Position numbers and translations under genes: made by a program. Below the pieces are notes generated by a model. It worked only from the letters and a program-made list of their open reading frames with translations. It made no database searches and had not been told where the DNA came from. This document shows, in pieces, positions 1 through 7,506 of a stretch of 64,000 nt of DNA. Source of the stretch: Evansella tamaricis. GTDB lineage: Bacteria > Bacillota > Bacilli > Bacillales > Salisediminibacteriaceae. Positions within the stretch are counted from its first letter, which is position 1. Each line of letters opens with the position of its first letter. Location of the stretch: contig NZ_JAHQCS010000121.1 of NCBI RefSeq assembly GCF_019042215.1, positions 1 through 64,000 of the forward strand, in the 5' to 3' direction.

Positions 1-250
1 GCTACGGGGCACTTCGGAAGTGACAACCGAAGTCAAAGATCGGACTTCTAGCTACTTCTTCGAATTCGCTGTCCAACGAGCGTTTACTTCACGAGGATGC
101 TTCGAGTTGCCTCGACGGACAGGACGTCCTAATATCGGGCATGCCACAGGACGTGGCGCTTTGCCCGATGGACGGATAAACTTCAGAGCGATGCTTGTAG
201 AGAAAGAGGCACTGCCCTACGCTCGTGACCATAGGCGCTTGCGCTTTTCT
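1..250. repeat. Dispersed GC-richer intergenic repeat, copy 1 (left end cut by the window)
   Basis: This stretch is visibly richer in G and C than its surroundings. Its reverse complement matches two other intergenic regions of the window. The blocks GCGTAGGGCAGTGCCTC, CTCTACAAGCATCGCT and CGTTGGACAGCGAATTCGAA recur with few changes at 32335-32490. The blocks AGCGCAAGCGC and CCGTCCATCGGGCAAA recur at 42316-42412. The other two copies lack internal parts of this one, so this is the longest version. An open frame crossing it is not credible as a gene. Confidence 0.8.
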
Positions 251-1428
251 TATTTCACTTTAATTGGTATCATTAACTCATTCATTCTTGACCCATCCTT
301 TGCACTTTCCTCGAATAATATAAGGGTTAAAGAATTGTTCGATACCTTATCAATGTCAATGATAATCTCAAACTCTCCCCATTCCGGGGCCCCATCGCTT
401 GCATTTGTAGAACCACTCTCCAGGATGTAATGACCATCCTCCAATTCGTAATGAAACGTTGCTTCATAAACTCTAGCAAGCCCACTCACAATCACCTGGT
501 TTGCCACTTCTTCATGTGGAGGAGGGCTGAAAATCTTAAAAGCTTTGTTTTCTGCAACTACTTGATCTTCTTCTGGATCTTTAGCTGTGTTGTCTTCATT
601 CATCACTTTTAACGGGATACTTATCTCATTTTGTCTCGAGCCATCCTTTGCACTTTCTTCATATAGTATAAGGGTTACGTAACCATTTGGTACTTCCCCT
701 AAATCTATTATTATGTCAAACTCACCCCATTCCGGTGTCCCATCACTAGTGGTCGTGAATCCACTATCAAATAGGTAATGACCATCTTCCAGTTCATAAT
801 GCACTGTTCCTTCGAATACTCGTGCAAATCCATGGACAATCACTTGATTTTCCACTTCCGTGTTGGGATCAGGAGAATAAATTTTAAAGGCCTCATTCTC
901 TGCGACAAACCCTTGATCGAATTCATCCTTCACCACATCTAACGAGATAGTTAATTCATTCTGTCTGGATCTATCCTTTACGCTTTCTTCATAAAGGAAA
1001 AGAGTAATGGTGCCATTTGGAACTTCCTTAATGTCTATTGTTAGCTCAAACTCACCCCAATCAGGTGCTCCGCTACTTGCAGTAGTATAACCACTATCAT
1101 ATATAAAGTGACCATCTTCCACTTCATAAAATATGGTTCCTTCATGAACCATTGCTAAACCTTGAACAACTATCCTATCCTCTACTACGGTGTGAGGAGC
1201 TGGTTCAAAAATCTTAAATGCATCATTTTCGATCACTACTTTTCTCGGATCAGGAATTAAGTCCTCGTTCTCCTCTGCAACAGTGGTGTCCTTACTTCCA
1301 ATCGTATCTTCTTTCTCTGCTAAATCTGAACTATTATTAGTTAGGGATTCCATTGGTTCATGATTGCACGCAGTGAAAACTAATATTGAGGAAACTACGA
1401 TTATCCAACCGTTAATAAGACCTTTCAT
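250..1428 (-). CDS. Lipoprotein with three tandem Gmad2-type immunoglobulin-like domains
   Basis: The protein has 392 residues and starts with a lipoprotein signal peptide ending in VFTAC, with Cys21 as the likely lipidation site. An acidic linker follows, then three repeats of about 100 residues (roughly 67-165, 178-275 and 293-391). Each begins E-N-x-A-F-K-I, contains a W-G-E-F motif and ends in a beta-rich stretch with Y/F-E-E-S. The repeat pattern resembles Gmad2, an immunoglobulin-like domain known from GerM-type spore germination and secreted proteins. GerM itself carries different domains, so a direct germination role is not shown. Start: AGGAGGT lies a few bases before the ATG. The gene appears monocistronic. 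It is probably a surface-exposed, membrane-anchored adhesion or structural protein. Confidence 0.8.
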   Translation of the reverse strand: MKGLINGWIIVVSSILVFTACNHEPMESLTNNSSDLAEKEDTIGSKDTTVAEENEDLIPDPRKVVIENDAFKIFEPAPHTVVEDRIVVQGLAMVHEGTIFYEVEDGHFIYDSGYTTASSGAPDWGEFELTIDIKEVPNGTITLFLYEESVKDRSRQNELTISLDVVKDEFDQGFVAENEAFKIYSPDPNTEVENQVIVHGFARVFEGTVHYELEDGHYLFDSGFTTTSDGTPEWGEFDIIIDLGEVPNGYVTLILYEESAKDGSRQNEISIPLKVMNEDNTAKDPEEDQVVAENKAFKIFSPPPHEEVANQVIVSGLARVYEATFHYELEDGHYILESGSTNASDGAPEWGEFEIIIDIDKVSNNSLTLILFEESAKDGSRMNELMIPIKVK

Positions 1429-1675
1429 GTTAATAAACCTCCTATTTTAGTCTAAATAGGAAAAACAATATTCTATTCTTTTGGTTATATCATTAAATTC
1501 AAGTTAAAATTACATTCTTAGATGCATTATTTGCTGAGGAAGTTATCTGGATACATCTCTTGTTGACGAGACTTTAACAACGAATTGTTCTTCCTTTATC
1601 TTATAAGACGGGAATAATCAAAATAAGTAACACCCATTTTCATCATATTGCACCTCAAGTTCTTTTCTGTATAAC

Positions 1676-1716
1676 AAAAACCACCTCTTTTTATGTATAA
1701 TAAAGAGGTGGTTTTT
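1676..1716 (-). terminator. Bidirectional stem-loop terminator
   Basis: Arms AAAAACCACCTCTTT and AAAGAGGTGGTTTTT form a 15-bp stem with T-runs on both strands. It lies just downstream of the small reverse-strand gene ending at 1729. Confidence 0.85.
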
Positions 1717-1728
1717 GGTTTTGTTCTC

Positions 1729-1866
1729 TTATTTCAATTTTACCGGAGTGCAGACGGCATATAGATTCTCCGTTGGTACCGACACTTCTACTTTAACCAC
1801 TTTATACCCGTTACTTCCAGTCTGAAAATCTTTCCTGGTTAATGTTATTCCTTGATAATCCTTCAT
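1729..1866 (-). CDS. Small hypothetical protein, 45 aa
   Basis: A reverse-strand reading frame of 45 codons begins MKDYQGITLTRKDF and ends CTPVKLK. A good ribosome binding site (GGGAGG) lies about 10 bases before the ATG, and a strong terminator follows 13 bases after the stop. That combination makes it a likely real gene despite its size. The protein is basic, with a single cysteine and no signal peptide or membrane segment. I do not recognise the family. Confidence 0.6.
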   Translation of the reverse strand: MKDYQGITLTRKDFQTGSNGYKVVKVEVSVPTENLYAVCTPVKLK

Positions 1867-2112
1867 TGTTCAAAGTTCCTCCCTGAAAAATAATCTCACA
1901 CAGAAGTTAATATATGAGCCTTTGGAAATTGGGTGCAAGTCTATTTCTTGGATGATCAAATTACTTAGTTAACATGTTATCACTTTAAGGATTAACAAAA
2001 AGTAAATTGAGAATAACATCAAAATACATCTTATTGGATGATCCAGTGGGTATTTTTTACTCCTATTACGTTTGAGATCATCCCTTCCTCCTCTAATATG
2101 GTGGTAAGAAAT

Positions 2113-2154
2113 AAAAGGACCAAAGAAGAATTCTTTTCCTCTTGGTCCTCTTTT
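2113..2154 (-). terminator. Terminator of the YusW-like gene
   Basis: Arms AAAAGGACCAA and TTGGTCCTCTTTT flank a short second palindrome (AAGAATTCTT). It lies 20 bases past the stop of the reverse-strand gene. The rest of 1867-2174 shows nothing else I can support. Confidence 0.7.
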
Positions 2155-2174
2155 AAAGATTTATAATATCTGTT

Positions 2175-2639
2175 TCAATTAATTCTAAACTTAGTCCCGT
2201 TAGCGTACTCTATATCAAGCTCCAATGACTTTACATCTTTTGGATTAATTGCTGTGACTTCTAAAATATGAGTCACGATCGCTTTTTCTTTCATGCCTTC
2301 CATTAATTTTATTTGAGATAGAATTTTTTCCATCTCTTTAACCGCTTCAGCACCAGTTATTTCTTCATCCCCACGTTCAATCTCTGCGGTAACTTTTTTC
2401 TTTTCTTTGACATATTCCCATTCCATCTCCAGATCATTTACATCAACAATTTCTAATTCAAATTTAATTATTTCTTCTAACACTTTTGATTTTACTTTAT
2501 TAATTTCTTGTTCCTCTTTTGATACATTTCCCCGTTCATTAGTATTCACATTCTGATCATACCCTTGATTCCAACCAACTAACAACCCACTTACTAGTAG
2601 TACACCTAAAACCAAACTTAAATACCTTTTAATTCCCAT
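2175..2639 (-). CDS. YusW-family protein, lipobox cysteine replaced by tryptophan
   Basis: The 154-residue protein has an N-terminal hydrophobic export segment, a Lys/Glu-rich linker and a C-terminal part typical of YusW-like proteins: a T-G-x-E-A-V segment, a short helix, then a strand ending L-E-L-D-I-E-Y-x-N-G-T. Family members I know of are often lipoproteins. Here the position after LLVG is Trp23, codon TGG, where TGC or TGT would give the lipobox cysteine. The protein is therefore either secreted after ordinary cleavage or held by an uncleaved signal anchor. The start has a good ribosome binding site. Function of the family is unknown. Confidence 0.75.
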   Translation of the reverse strand: MGIKRYLSLVLGVLLVSGLLVGWNQGYDQNVNTNERGNVSKEEQEINKVKSKVLEEIIKFELEIVDVNDLEMEWEYVKEKKKVTAEIERGDEEITGAEAVKEMEKILSQIKLMEGMKEKAIVTHILEVTAINPKDVKSLELDIEYANGTKFRIN

Positions 2640-2745
2640 CGTTTCTTCCTCCTATGTAGCCTGTTTATATTATCAGGCAGTAATTAAACATTAATAAGAT
2701 AACCTTGAAAAAATCTTTTATACGAAAAAGATATCGCCAATTTAT

Positions 2746-2787
2746 GAGGGCACTGAAAAAGTGATTTTACACTTTAATGTGACCCCC
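2746..2787. repeat. CACTGAAAAAGT hairpin repeat, degenerate copy
   Basis: GAGGGCACTGAAAAAGTG is followed by an imperfect reverse complement (CACTTTAATGTGACCCC). The left arm is identical to the left arm of the perfect hairpin at 34018-34059. Confidence 0.6.
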
Positions 2788-2810
2788 AATTTATATAATG
2801 GAAACAAACA

Positions 2811-2837
2811 AGGCATGGGATAATCCCACGCCTTGCT
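2811..2837 (-). terminator. Terminator of the LysM gene
   Basis: CAAGGC-TGGG pairs with CCCA-GCCTTG around a short loop, 20 bases past the stop of the LysM gene, with a T-rich tail on the reverse strand. Confidence 0.7.
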
Positions 2838-2856
2838 TAAAGTGATGACAATTATT

Positions 2857-3426
2857 TTACTGAAGTGGAATAACTAACTGAGAACCTATCGTTAACTCAT
2901 ATGGGTCAACATTAGGGTTTGCATCTTGTAAATCCTCTACAGATACACCGTCATAAACACTGGCTATTTCAAAGAAAGTGTTTCCTGGTTGTACCGTGTG
3001 GTAAAGATAGTCTTCTCCTTCTTCTCTATCATAGGATACAACAGCAAGTTCTGATCCAATAGTTAGAGAGTATGGGTCAATTCCTGGATTTAACTCCAAT
3101 AAATCATCCACTGTCACACCGTCGTGGACGGATGCAATACTTGACAACGTATTACCAGGTTGAATAACGTGGGTAACCGTTTCACCATCAAAACTGTCTT
3201 CACCGTTCACTGGTATTATGATTTCAGCTCCAACGGGAATTTCTAATGGATCATAATTATTGGCCTCCACAATCTCTTCCGTTGAAAGTTCATCATAGTC
3301 TTGTGCTATTCCCCAAAACGTATCACCCGATTCCACTGTTACTGAGGATTGAGCAGAGATGCTTGATGTTCCAACCAATAGTCCAAGACCTACTACAGGT
3401 GCTATAATTTTTGTTGTCTTTTTCAT
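2857..3426 (-). CDS. Secreted triple-LysM protein
   Basis: From the ATG at 3426 the protein has 189 residues: a signal peptide (MKKTTKIIAP..., cleavage near SISA-Q) followed by three LysM repeats. They are recognisable by V-x-x-G-D/N-T-x-x-x-I-A near the start and P-Y/L-x-L-x-I-G-S near the end of each unit. LysM modules bind N-acetylglucosamine polymers, so the protein should sit on peptidoglycan or the spore surface. No catalytic domain is present. The frame stays open upstream to 3492, but GGAGGA lies eight bases before the ATG at 3426 and the signal peptide begins there. Confidence 0.85.
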   Translation of the reverse strand: MKKTTKIIAPVVGLGLLVGTSSISAQSSVTVESGDTFWGIAQDYDELSTEEIVEANNYDPLEIPVGAEIIIPVNGEDSFDGETVTHVIQPGNTLSSIASVHDGVTVDDLLELNPGIDPYSLTIGSELAVVSYDREEGEDYLYHTVQPGNTFFEIASVYDGVSVEDLQDANPNVDPYELTIGSQLVIPLQ

Positions 3427-3632
3427 CTTTAACTCCTCCTTTTTTAGTAACGGTACAGTACTCCCATTCCTTTTCATAACAATATTAAACATATTTCTTC
3501 AAAGAACTTCAAATTTTATTATTTTAATTACATTCTTCATGAGCCAAATTAACTCTTCTCCTTTAGAGGTAAAACTATTAAAATTCTTATAAAAGGGTAT
3601 AATGGAAGTATATTAAAGCTAAGGAGGGTATT

Positions 3633-4100
3633 ATGAAAGATAACATCAGTTCTACTGATTTAACCTCTATTCAAGTCGCATTATATACCATTAACAGACA
3701 TGCCAAAACAGCACTTGATTCTTCTGAATTATATTATTTAAAAAGGAAATCATTAAAAAAACTCGAGACACAGAATCTTGCAGAGAAAGTATGTCGAGAG
3801 TATAGTACAAATCCAAGTAAAGGATTACAAAGTTCTGTCGTCCTTGTTAAAGTTGGAACTCCTGAAAGTGAATATCAGTTTTATTTTCATACGATAGCCG
3901 AAAAAGGTGATTCCCAACTCAAACACACCGGTAAAATAAACAATGACCTCAAGAATCCCCGCATCCACATGAGACTAGATGCTGCAAAAACTATTCTCTA
4001 TAATTTCCTGGGCGAGTCTCCACAGAAAAAAAGAAATAAAAAGCCCGTATACAATCAAAATATATTTGTCTCATCCTATTTGGATGGTAGAAAAAGATAG
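3633..4100 (+). CDS. ykyB: YkyB family protein
   Basis: The 155-residue protein matches the Bacillus YkyB family in length and in its opening segment (I-Q-V-A-L-Y-T-I-N-R-H-A-K-T-A). It also shares the basic middle region and a conserved part around a tract of the form V-L-V-K-V-G, Y-x-F-Y-F-H. It has no signal peptide or membrane helix, and the C-terminus is very basic (KKRNKKP, GRKR). The function of the family is not known to me. A clear AAGGAGGG ribosome binding site precedes the ATG. The gene is monocistronic, flanked by the LysM gene (divergent) and the GH94 gene (convergent). Confidence 0.75.
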   Translation: MKDNISSTDLTSIQVALYTINRHAKTALDSSELYYLKRKSLKKLETQNLAEKVCREYSTNPSKGLQSSVVLVKVGTPESEYQFYFHTIAEKGDSQLKHTGKINNDLKNPRIHMRLDAAKTILYNFLGESPQKKRNKKPVYNQNIFVSSYLDGRKR

Positions 4101-4212
4101 TCATTCTCGATCCATTTACTTGTTGACTACGCCCAAGTCCTTCTAAAAAACCACCTGTCCCCAACTTGCTGATACTTCATCGTGGGCAGGTACTTCCAAA
4201 TTTCCTTCATAA

Positions 4213-4264
4213 AAAGACTGCCCCCATATTCAAGATTCAAAAGATTCTTGTGGGGACAGTCTTT
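4213..4264 (-). terminator. Terminator of the GH94 gene
   Basis: Arms AAAGACTGCCCC and GGGGACAGTCTTT flank a second small palindrome. On the reverse strand a T-run follows, about 20 bases past the GH94 stop. Confidence 0.8.
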
Positions 4265-4282
4265 ACTCACTATTTGATTAAC

Positions 4283-6694
4283 TTATTCCATTTCAACAAT
4301 AACCTTGTGAACTTGTCCATCGTTAAAGATTGGGGCTTTGTTTCCTTGAATGACTTCCCCATCAACAGAGATTGATTTCACTCCCTTATTAATATGGTTT
4401 TTGTTCCTAACCTCAATTTCATAGGTAGCATTTCGGAAATATTTTGTTGCTTTAAAACCATCCCATTCCTTTGGTATACAAGGATTGATAATTAGCCCAT
4501 CATAGGCTGCCATAATACCTAGAATATACTTTGTACCAGCCTGATACATCCATGAAGATGTACCAGAAAGCCATGAGTTCCTTCCTAAACCAAACTGAGG
4601 ATGCTCATCTCCCAGAATGTTTTGGGGATACACATATGGCTCAATCTCATACTCATCAATCTTATCGTTTTTATAAACAGGATTTACTTGAGAATAATAT
4701 TCAAATGCCCTGTCTCCATTTCCTACTATAGTTTCTGCTATCATTGCCCAAGGATTGGTGTGTAGGAATATACCTCCATTTTCCTTCGCTCCTGGAGGGT
4801 ATGTCGTAATACCACCCTTATCAGGGTCAAAACCGTTGAAACCTGGAGCACTTAGTTTAATCCCATTTTTCGTATTAAGAATTCTGTAAACAGAATCTAA
4901 AGCGGTTTTGGCCCGATCCTCTGTTGCGAAGCCAGCGATTGTTGCCCAAGTTTGTCCATTGACATAAATTTGACCGTGCTCGTTTTTGTGGGATCCTAAA
5001 GGTTCTCCATTATAATCAAAGTAACGGATATACCATTCTCCATCCCAGCCAACGTTATTTACTACTTCTTTCATCTCAGCATACCAAGTTTCATAAGTAT
5101 CTGCAGATTCTTTGTCTCCCATAAAGGTCATTAACTCAATTAATTCTTGTAATGCTTTCCCGTACAAATGTGCATTAATAAAAGACTCAGCACCAGTCGG
5201 CAAGTTTATCGTATCATTCCAGTCTGCAAATCCCAAGAGTGGTAAACCATGAGCACCAGTATCGTTCTTGGTGAATTCAACTGATCTCCTTATATGTTCA
5301 AGAACGGTACCGCTTTCGATTGTGTTGCCAGAAGTATCCTTATCATAAAAAGGAATGACTTTATTTAAGAAATCTGTATTTCCAGTCTCTTTCACATATG
5401 AACAAACAGATTGAACAATCCACAAATGATCGTCACCATAATAATCTGGTCTGTCTGGCCTTTCTCTAGAATCCCCTTCATTCGCTTCCATCGTTGAAGC
5501 GAAAAATTGGTGCATGGCAGATCCATCTCTTTTTTGTGTATGCAGTAATTTTTCAATTAATTCTCGTGCATCTTCAGGATAGTTTGGTATAACGCCTAAT
5601 ACATCTTGAGAGCTATCTCTAAATCCTATACCACGTCCTCCAAAACCAAGTTGATATAAGGACAGATCCCTTGACCAGTTTTTTGTAATGTAGCACTGTC
5701 TTGGATTGTGAATATTAAGTAATGTGTTCATCTGTTCATCAGGAGTTTCAACTTGCAGTTTGGATAAATATGTTTCCCAGAAACTTGCTAAATTGTTGAA
5801 AGCATCATCTACATTTTTCTCATTTCTATACTTTTGAATTGCAGCTTTTTCCTCTGAAATATTGCTACCTTGTCCTAGCTGAGTAATAATTCTCTTCTGT
5901 TCCCCTGGTGCAAGTTCCCCTAAATGATGCATTAGAGCGGCTATGTTATCTCCTCGATGGGATTCATAGTTACTTAATTCATCTTTTAGTAGACTCTGTG
6001 GTTTTGCCCAAGTCCCAAACTCATTTTCACCTAAAAAAAGTTTACGATCAGATTCAAAAGAAGAAACTGGATAATTCGAAGTAAAGTAATTTATTCTTGT
6101 ATCTCGATTCATAAAGGCATATTGAGTTAAAACCTTTAAGCCATCATTTTCCTCCACGAGTCTTGATTGCATCGTTTGAGGAACCCAGTCCGCATTTGTA
6201 AACTGTTTTAATGCATCAAAATGGGTATATTCCACAACAGGGATAATATCCAATTCTACATGAGTTTTCCTTAAGTTGGTTACAGTAATATCTCTAATAA
6301 GTCTTGGTTCATTATCAGGTACAAAAACAGTTACTTCTGTTCTAATCCCATGGATTTCAGAGACGTATTTGGAGTAACCCAATCCTACTCTGCACTCATA
6401 AAGATCATATTTATCAAGAGTAGGAACAAAGTAAGGAGAAAAAATTGTGTAACTATCGTTTTCCTTCACTCTTATGTAAGTTGTCTCTCCATTAAATTCA
6501 TAGTTAGGAAGCTGAGGTAAGTATTTCACAATTCTATTTAAAGCTGGGTCTCCTTTACATATCAATGAACCACCTGTCTGATCCACAAATCCTCCAAATT
6601 TCAGATTTCCAACATAGTTAATCCACTTAGTCGGTGTTTTAGGATTTGTAATAACGTATTCTTTCGTTTCATCATTAAAATAACCGTACTTCAT
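4283..6694 (-). CDS. Glycoside hydrolase family 94 phosphorylase (cellobiose/chitobiose phosphorylase-like)
   Basis: GH94 enzymes split a beta-glucosidic disaccharide with phosphate, giving a sugar 1-phosphate and a free sugar in the cytoplasm. From the ATG at 6694 the protein has 803 residues, the usual length for cellobiose or chitobiose phosphorylases. It shows the N-terminal beta-sandwich (YGYFNDETKEYVITNPKTP region), R-D-S-S-Q-D near 359-364, and the DWND motif at 491-494, which carries the catalytic aspartate in this family. The late W-x-x-G-T-x-S-W-M-Y-Q part is also present. There is no signal peptide. The ATG at 6694 is chosen because AAGGAGG lies seven bases upstream; the frame is open to 6742. 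The acceptor sugar cannot be read from sequence. A cre site and promoter lie just upstream. Confidence 0.85.
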   Translation of the reverse strand: MKYGYFNDETKEYVITNPKTPTKWINYVGNLKFGGFVDQTGGSLICKGDPALNRIVKYLPQLPNYEFNGETTYIRVKENDSYTIFSPYFVPTLDKYDLYECRVGLGYSKYVSEIHGIRTEVTVFVPDNEPRLIRDITVTNLRKTHVELDIIPVVEYTHFDALKQFTNADWVPQTMQSRLVEENDGLKVLTQYAFMNRDTRINYFTSNYPVSSFESDRKLFLGENEFGTWAKPQSLLKDELSNYESHRGDNIAALMHHLGELAPGEQKRIITQLGQGSNISEEKAAIQKYRNEKNVDDAFNNLASFWETYLSKLQVETPDEQMNTLLNIHNPRQCYITKNWSRDLSLYQLGFGGRGIGFRDSSQDVLGVIPNYPEDARELIEKLLHTQKRDGSAMHQFFASTMEANEGDSRERPDRPDYYGDDHLWIVQSVCSYVKETGNTDFLNKVIPFYDKDTSGNTIESGTVLEHIRRSVEFTKNDTGAHGLPLLGFADWNDTINLPTGAESFINAHLYGKALQELIELMTFMGDKESADTYETWYAEMKEVVNNVGWDGEWYIRYFDYNGEPLGSHKNEHGQIYVNGQTWATIAGFATEDRAKTALDSVYRILNTKNGIKLSAPGFNGFDPDKGGITTYPPGAKENGGIFLHTNPWAMIAETIVGNGDRAFEYYSQVNPVYKNDKIDEYEIEPYVYPQNILGDEHPQFGLGRNSWLSGTSSWMYQAGTKYILGIMAAYDGLIINPCIPKEWDGFKATKYFRNATYEIEVRNKNHINKGVKSISVDGEVIQGNKAPIFNDGQVHKVIVEME

Positions 6695-6724
6695 TTTAAA
6701 CCTCCTTCTTAGATTTCCTAATTT

Positions 6725-6738
6725 TGTATGCGCTAACA
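6725..6738 (-). promoter_or_regulatory. Probable CcpA cre site of the GH94 gene
   Basis: TGTATGCGCTAACA matches the cre consensus TGWNANCGNTNWCA at all but one fixed position. It lies just downstream of the proposed transcription start, where bound CcpA would block transcription. Confidence 0.65.
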
Positions 6739-6752
6739 ACACTTACATGTTA

Positions 6753-6780
6753 AGTATATTACAGTATTTTTAGAATACAA
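6753..6780 (-). promoter_or_regulatory. Probable SigA promoter of the GH94 gene
   Basis: Read on the reverse strand, TTGTAT and TATACT are separated by 16 bases, and the cre site follows directly downstream. Further upstream (6792-6808), AATGTT-N5-AACATT is a small palindrome that could bind a specific regulator. Confidence 0.45.
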
Positions 6781-6861
6781 GTTATGTTTTAAATGTTCTT
6801 TAAACATTCAAAAACGAACTAAAAGTAGTTTTCACATTTCTAAAACATGTATGATGTATAA

Positions 6862-6887
6862 AGAGCATGAGAAAATCTCATGCTCTA
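6862..6887 (-). terminator. Terminator of the spore protein gene
   Basis: A perfect 10-bp stem (AGAGCATGAG / CTCATGCTCT) with a 6-base loop lies 40 bases past the stop. The T-tract is short. Confidence 0.65.
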
Positions 6888-6925
6888 AGCCATGTGTATT
6901 TAGTTATTGGAGGTGTGAAAAAACT

Positions 6926-7117
6926 TTACTTCGTGCCGCCAAACTGTTGCTCAGCAGTTTGTACTAAACGTTTCGTAATTTCTCCACCAACAGATCCGTT
7001 AGCACGGGATGTAGCATCAGCACCCAATTGAACTCCGAATTCTTGCGCAATTTCATACTTCATTTGATCTAGAGCTTGCTGTACTCCAGGTACTAAAAGT
7101 TGATTGTTATTTGCCAC
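6926..7117 (-). CDS. Alpha/beta-type small acid-soluble spore protein
   Basis: These 63-residue proteins coat DNA in the dormant spore and are degraded by the GPR protease on germination. The sequence has the GPR cleavage region (Y-E-I-A-Q-E-F-G-V) and the two conserved blocks [17 protein letters not shown] and T-K-R-L-V. The start codon is GTG at 7117, eight bases after GGAGG. The gene is monocistronic with its own terminator and is expected to be expressed in the forespore (SigG). I could not find a convincing SigG promoter by eye. Confidence 0.97.
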   Translation of the reverse strand: MANNNQLLVPGVQQALDQMKYEIAQEFGVQLGADATSRANGSVGGEITKRLVQTAEQQFGGTK

Positions 7118-7506
7118 TTTGAATTCCTCCTTTCAATTGTATACCGTTATTGTTCAGCAAAATAAGATAAATATGTGATCAAAATAAAGAAAGTCAAACG
7201 TAATATTTTCCAACCCGCCTTCTCTATCACTGTGACCAAAGATAAGTAAAAAGAATTATTTTCAGTTAAGATACATAATTTTCCAACGATTGAGGCACAC
7301 TAAGAAAAAAAGGGTGTGCTTGCATTTGAAATGGATATTCACATTTACATTTAAACTGCTCTCTTCTATTGACAATACAGGTTACGTAATGAAAATGTAT
7401 TTAAAGTGGTATATCCTGTACCACCGAAATTACTCTTTCTCTTTTTCCTTTCATTATTTTGGTGCGGTTATATACTTGGTTTAACCTATTTTATCCAGTG
7501 CTCTAT
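7118..7506. other. Intergenic stretch without recognised genes
   Basis: About 390 bases between the spore protein gene and the M20 operon end. It should contain the spore gene promoter near 7130-7250. A small hairpin (GTGGTA / TACCAC) lies near 7405-7423. I see no coding region with a credible start. Confidence 0.6.

Noticed and set aside
20-430. 136-codon forward reading frame at the left edge
   Set aside because: It lies across the dispersed repeat and the end of the Gmad2 gene on the opposite strand, has no ribosome binding site, and its sequence looks like noncoding translation.
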